From: an uncultured Pseudomonadota bacterium
GTDB taxonomy: Bacteria; Pseudomonadota; Gammaproteobacteria; Burkholderiales; SG8-41
Length of the DNA stretch: 7,934 bases
NCBI GenBank assembly: GCA_946885605.1
Contig: CAMPGR010000151.1
Coordinates: 1 to 7,934 of the forward strand
Direction: 5' to 3'
Numbering within the stretch: position 1 is the stretch's first letter; every line of letters begins with the position of its first letter. The position numbers and the translations under genes were made by a program. Of this stretch, positions 5,740 through 7,934 are shown piece by piece. Under the pieces are notes generated by a model. It was not told where the DNA came from, searched no databases, and saw nothing but the letters and a program-made list of their open reading frames with translations.

Positions 5740-6822
5740 ATGTATACGGCGAAGGCTTACTCCGCCACCAGTGCGACATCGCCACTGGCTTTCGCCACGA
5801 TCCCGCGCCGCGATCCCACGGAACGCGACGTGCAGATCGAAATCCTCTTCTGCGGCATCTGCCACTCCGACGTGCATCAGGTGCGTAACGAGTGGAGCAG
5901 CGTGATGCCAACGGTCTATCCGATCGTTCCCGGCCACGAAATCGTCGGCCGTGTCACGAAGGCCGGCTCGGCGGTTACCAAGTTCAAGCCCGGCGACCTC
6001 GCTGGGGTCGGCTGCATGGTGGACTCGGACGGGACGTGCCCGCATTGCAGGGAGGGACTCGAGCAGTTCTGCCCCAATATGATCCTCACCTACAACGCTC
6101 CCGACAAATATCTTGGAGGTGTCACGTATGGGGGCTATTCCGACAGCATCGTCGTGGACGAACGCTTCGTCCTGCGCGTGCCCGCGAACCTCGACCTTGC
6201 CGGCGCTGCGCCGCTCCTCTGCGCCGGAATCACGACGTACTCGCCCTTGCGCCACTGGGGTGTCATGCAGGGCATGAAAGTCGGCGTGGTGGGCTTAGGT
6301 GGACTGGGCCACATGGCCGTGAAGCTCGCTCATGCGCTCGGAGCCCACGTCGTCGTCTTCACCCATTCACCGCACAAGAAGGAAGATGCGCTTCGCCTCG
6401 GCGCCGACGAAGTCGTTGTTTCCAGCAATGCCGACGAGATGCAGAAGCACGCGGCCACCTTCGACTTCATCCTCGACACCGTCTCTGCCGATCACGACAT
6501 CAATGCCTATATCAACCTGCTCCGTCGCGACGGCAACCTCACCCTGGTCGGCGCACCTCCGAATCCCCTGGGCGTCGCCGCCTTCGGTCTCATCATGGCA
6601 CGCCGCCGCCTCTCCGGCTCTGCCATCGGCGGCATCGCGGAAACCCAGGAGATGCTCGACTTTTGCGGCAAGCACAACATCACCGCCGACGTCGAAGTCA
6701 TTCCCATGCAGAAAGTCAACGAAGCCTACGAGAGACTGCTCAAGGCCGACGTGAAGTACCGCTTCTCGATCGACATGGCTTCGCTCAAGTCCGAATCACC
6801 CGCGCCTCGCGTGAAAGGATAG
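5740..6822 (+). CDS. Zinc-dependent alcohol dehydrogenase/aldehyde reductase (YahK/cinnamyl-ADH type)
   Basis: This 360-residue medium-chain dehydrogenase is close to E. coli YahK, an NADPH-dependent aldehyde reductase, as recalled. Catalytic zinc ligands are C41 in GICHSD, H66 with E67 in PGHE, and C161 in PLLCAGITTYSPLRHW. The structural zinc site has four cysteines: C92, C100, C103 and C111. The dinucleotide-binding loop is GLGGLG (185-190). The residues after the second Rossmann strand (FTHSPHKKE, 207-215) lack an acidic NAD-selecting residue, which suggests NADPH. ETQEMLDFC and YERLLKADVKYRFSID close the family pattern. It probably reduces a broad range of aldehydes to alcohols in the cytosol. 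It is transcribed alone, with its own strong ribosome-binding site and the dyad-rich upstream region. All key residues are present, so it should be active; the natural substrate is unknown. Confidence 0.93.
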   Translation: MYTAKAYSATSATSPLAFATIPRRDPTERDVQIEILFCGICHSDVHQVRNEWSSVMPTVYPIVPGHEIVGRVTKAGSAVTKFKPGDLAGVGCMVDSDGTCPHCREGLEQFCPNMILTYNAPDKYLGGVTYGGYSDSIVVDERFVLRVPANLDLAGAAPLLCAGITTYSPLRHWGVMQGMKVGVVGLGGLGHMAVKLAHALGAHVVVFTHSPHKKEDALRLGADEVVVSSNADEMQKHAATFDFILDTVSADHDINAYINLLRRDGNLTLVGAPPNPLGVAAFGLIMARRRLSGSAIGGIAETQEMLDFCGKHNITADVEVIPMQKVNEAYERLLKADVKYRFSIDMASLKSESPAPRVKG

Positions 6823-6832
6823 CCCCACGCCA

Positions 6833-6858
6833 GGCTCGGCGTTCATTCTGTCCGAGCC
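6833..6858. terminator. Hairpin between convergent genes, possible terminator
   Basis: GGCTCGG (6833-6839) and CCGAGCC (6852-6858) are perfect inverted repeats with a 12-base loop. They lie 11 bases after the dehydrogenase stop, in the 87-bp gap before the convergent gene. A competing pair, CCAGGC (6830-6835) with GCCTGG (6868-6873), could form an alternative stem. Neither side has a T-run, so this is a tentative call. Confidence 0.28.
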
Positions 6859-6909
6859 GCTGCTCCTGCCTGGGGCGGAACGGTCGGCACGCGTACTTTG
6901 AGGCGCGCA

Positions 6910-7934
6910 TCACCCGCGCAATAGCCGGTCCACGACATTCCGCGTGATCCTCTCGACGCGTGGATCCTGCCCGAGCACTTGCGCCCAGTCCGTCGTCCCG
7001 GCTGTGAACACGGTTCCGTTGCGCGAGTAAATGCCCATCGTGGCCGCGTGTATCCCGCCGCCTGCCGCATGTGTCTCGCGCTCCGGCAGCTCATTCCAGT
7101 CCGTGCTCAGAAGACCGACGGCGAGGAGACGGAAGTCGGAGGGCGTTCCCTGACGTTCCGCGTCGGCGGAAAGCACGGCGAGGCCGGTTGTCTCGTCGAC
7201 GACGAGCGGCGCGCCGTCGCACTCGTAGCCCACGAGTGGCGGACAGGTGTCCCGGCCGAAGGTCTCTCCCGTGCGCAGCCCAGTGCCCGCGAACACCCAA
7301 TGGTCGGCCTGCTGCACGATGTATCCGCCGGTGCGCCGCGGCCCGTCCCACCATCCGCCGCCGTGGCGGTAGCTCACCCCCGTCAACGCGTCCTCGGGAC
7401 GGTTCGCGCCCGTCTTGGACCACCAGTGATCGAGCGCGCCGTGGGGACCGCCCTGATGACACACGATCGTGGTCCCTTCATCCACGATGCGTATGCGCCA
7501 CCAGCAGACGTTTGCGCCGAAGAATGCCACGTTTCCCCCGCGCGCTACGAACGCTTCCACACGGTCGCGCGTGGTCTCGCTCCAGTATTCATCGTGTCCG
7601 ACGCTCACGAGCAGCCGGTACCGGCTGCACAGGTCATGATCCTCGTGGATGTCGAGATCGGTGCAGAACTCGGGCGTGTAACCGCTACGCACGAGCCACC
7701 GGATGAAGGGCGCGTCCCAGTGGGCGAAGGTCTGGCGCGGTGAGCTCGCATCGTAATGGTCAAACGCGCCCCAGGTGTCGCCGCCGATGCCGCCGCCCGG
7801 GCGTCGCAGCGTGACTCTGCTTCCCGGCGGGTCCTGCGACCGTGGCGGATTGACGTAGAAGCAGGCGCCGCCCGCGCAGTTGTAAGCGTGATACGTCGCA
7901 AGCGGGATCTTGTAGAGCAGGCGGCCGCGTCCTT
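6910..7934 (-). CDS. N,N-dimethylformamidase large-subunit-like protein, C-terminal part (cut by window edge)
   Basis: The frame is open from the right edge to the TGA at 6910, giving 340 complete residues; the N-terminus lies outside. A GTG at 7692 is in frame but is internal, since homology continues upstream of it. The sequence matches the C-terminal domain of N,N-dimethylformamidase beta (large) subunits and their uncharacterised relatives. It has LLYKIPLATYHAYN (5-18 from the edge), WDAPFIRWLVRSGY (72-85), the Y/FCTDLDIH block (89-96), SVGHDEYWS (110-118), GGNVAFFGANVCWWRIR (132-148) and a final GTVFTAGTTDWAQVL segment. The known enzyme hydrolyses dimethylformamide using an iron bound by two tyrosines and a glutamate; Y14 or Y17 and E115 here are candidate counterparts by inference. 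Most family members have no tested activity, and no small-subunit gene is seen downstream. It converges with the alcohol dehydrogenase gene. Confidence 0.8.
   Translation of the reverse strand, partial: GRGRLLYKIPLATYHAYNCAGGACFYVNPPRSQDPPGSRVTLRRPGGGIGGDTWGAFDHYDASSPRQTFAHWDAPFIRWLVRSGYTPEFCTDLDIHEDHDLCSRYRLLVSVGHDEYWSETTRDRVEAFVARGGNVAFFGANVCWWRIRIVDEGTTIVCHQGGPHGALDHWWSKTGANRPEDALTGVSYRHGGGWWDGPRRTGGYIVQQADHWVFAGTGLRTGETFGRDTCPPLVGYECDGAPLVVDETTGLAVLSADAERQGTPSDFRLLAVGLLSTDWNELPERETHAAGGGIHAATMGIYSRNGTVFTAGTTDWAQVLGQDPRVERITRNVVDRLLRG

Noticed and set aside
5892..6947. A 351-codon plus-strand open frame overlapping the alcohol dehydrogenase
   Set aside because: It is a shifted-frame shadow, Arg- and His-rich and without motifs. 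The dehydrogenase frame has all zinc and cofactor residues.
6979..7743. A 254-codon plus-strand open frame over the dimethylformamidase-like gene
   Set aside because: The minus-strand frame carries clear family blocks and stays open to the window edge, while this frame shows no recognisable domain.
58..7934. A new multigene defence or biosynthetic system across the window
   Set aside because: The genes fall into at least six separate transcription units of known families with no shared operon logic. Nothing in the sequence joins them into one system.

Overview
The window is GC-rich, densely coded bacterial chromosome. Organisation and gene content point to a proteobacterium, most likely a betaproteobacterium or a close relative. 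RlmJ is a beta/gamma-proteobacterial type of rRNA methyltransferase, and the EmrAB-type pump, the maleylacetoacetate-isomerase-like GST, the YahK-type alcohol dehydrogenase and the dispersed 'GTCATnCCGGCG...ATCCAG' palindrome all fit that. The assignment rests on recalled family distributions, not on a search. I see no tRNA, rRNA, CRISPR array, insertion sequence or phage gene.

Layout, left to right. (1) 58-1365, minus strand: a MazG/DCTPP1-type nucleotide pyrophosphohydrolase followed by rlmJ, separated by a pair of inverted REP-like palindromes. (2) 1366-1439: a short divergent promoter region. (3) 1440-2012, plus strand: a small stand-alone HD-domain (p)ppGpp hydrolase strikingly like the animal MESH1 type. 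Its stop overlaps the end of the next gene by 11 bp. (4) 4687-2002, minus strand: a two-gene operon for an EmrA-like membrane fusion protein and a 14-helix DHA2-family MFS exporter. The MFS gene starts at a TTG inside the fusion-protein gene, with an excellent ribosome-binding site. (5) 4925-5584, plus strand: a zeta-class GST / maleylacetoacetate-isomerase-like protein. (6) 5740-6822, plus strand: a zinc-dependent, probably NADPH-linked alcohol/aldehyde reductase (YahK-like), preceded by nested palindromes that look like an operator. (7) 6910 to beyond the right edge, minus strand: the C-terminal part of a protein related to the large subunit of N,N-dimethylformamidase.

How they fit together. 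The left part is housekeeping: ribosome modification and clean-up of nucleotides and alarmones, with two nucleotide hydrolases sharing a divergent promoter region. The right part is stress and detoxification: a drug or toxin exporter, a glutathione-dependent enzyme, an aldehyde reductase and an amidase-like protein. No shared operon ties this right part together. The sequence does not show an obviously new multigene system. The points most worth a second look are the altered catalytic motif of RlmJ (DSSF where DPPY is expected), the MESH1-like/MazG divergent pair, the substituted active-site serine in the GST, the operator-like dyads before the reductase gene, and the truncated dimethylformamidase-like gene.
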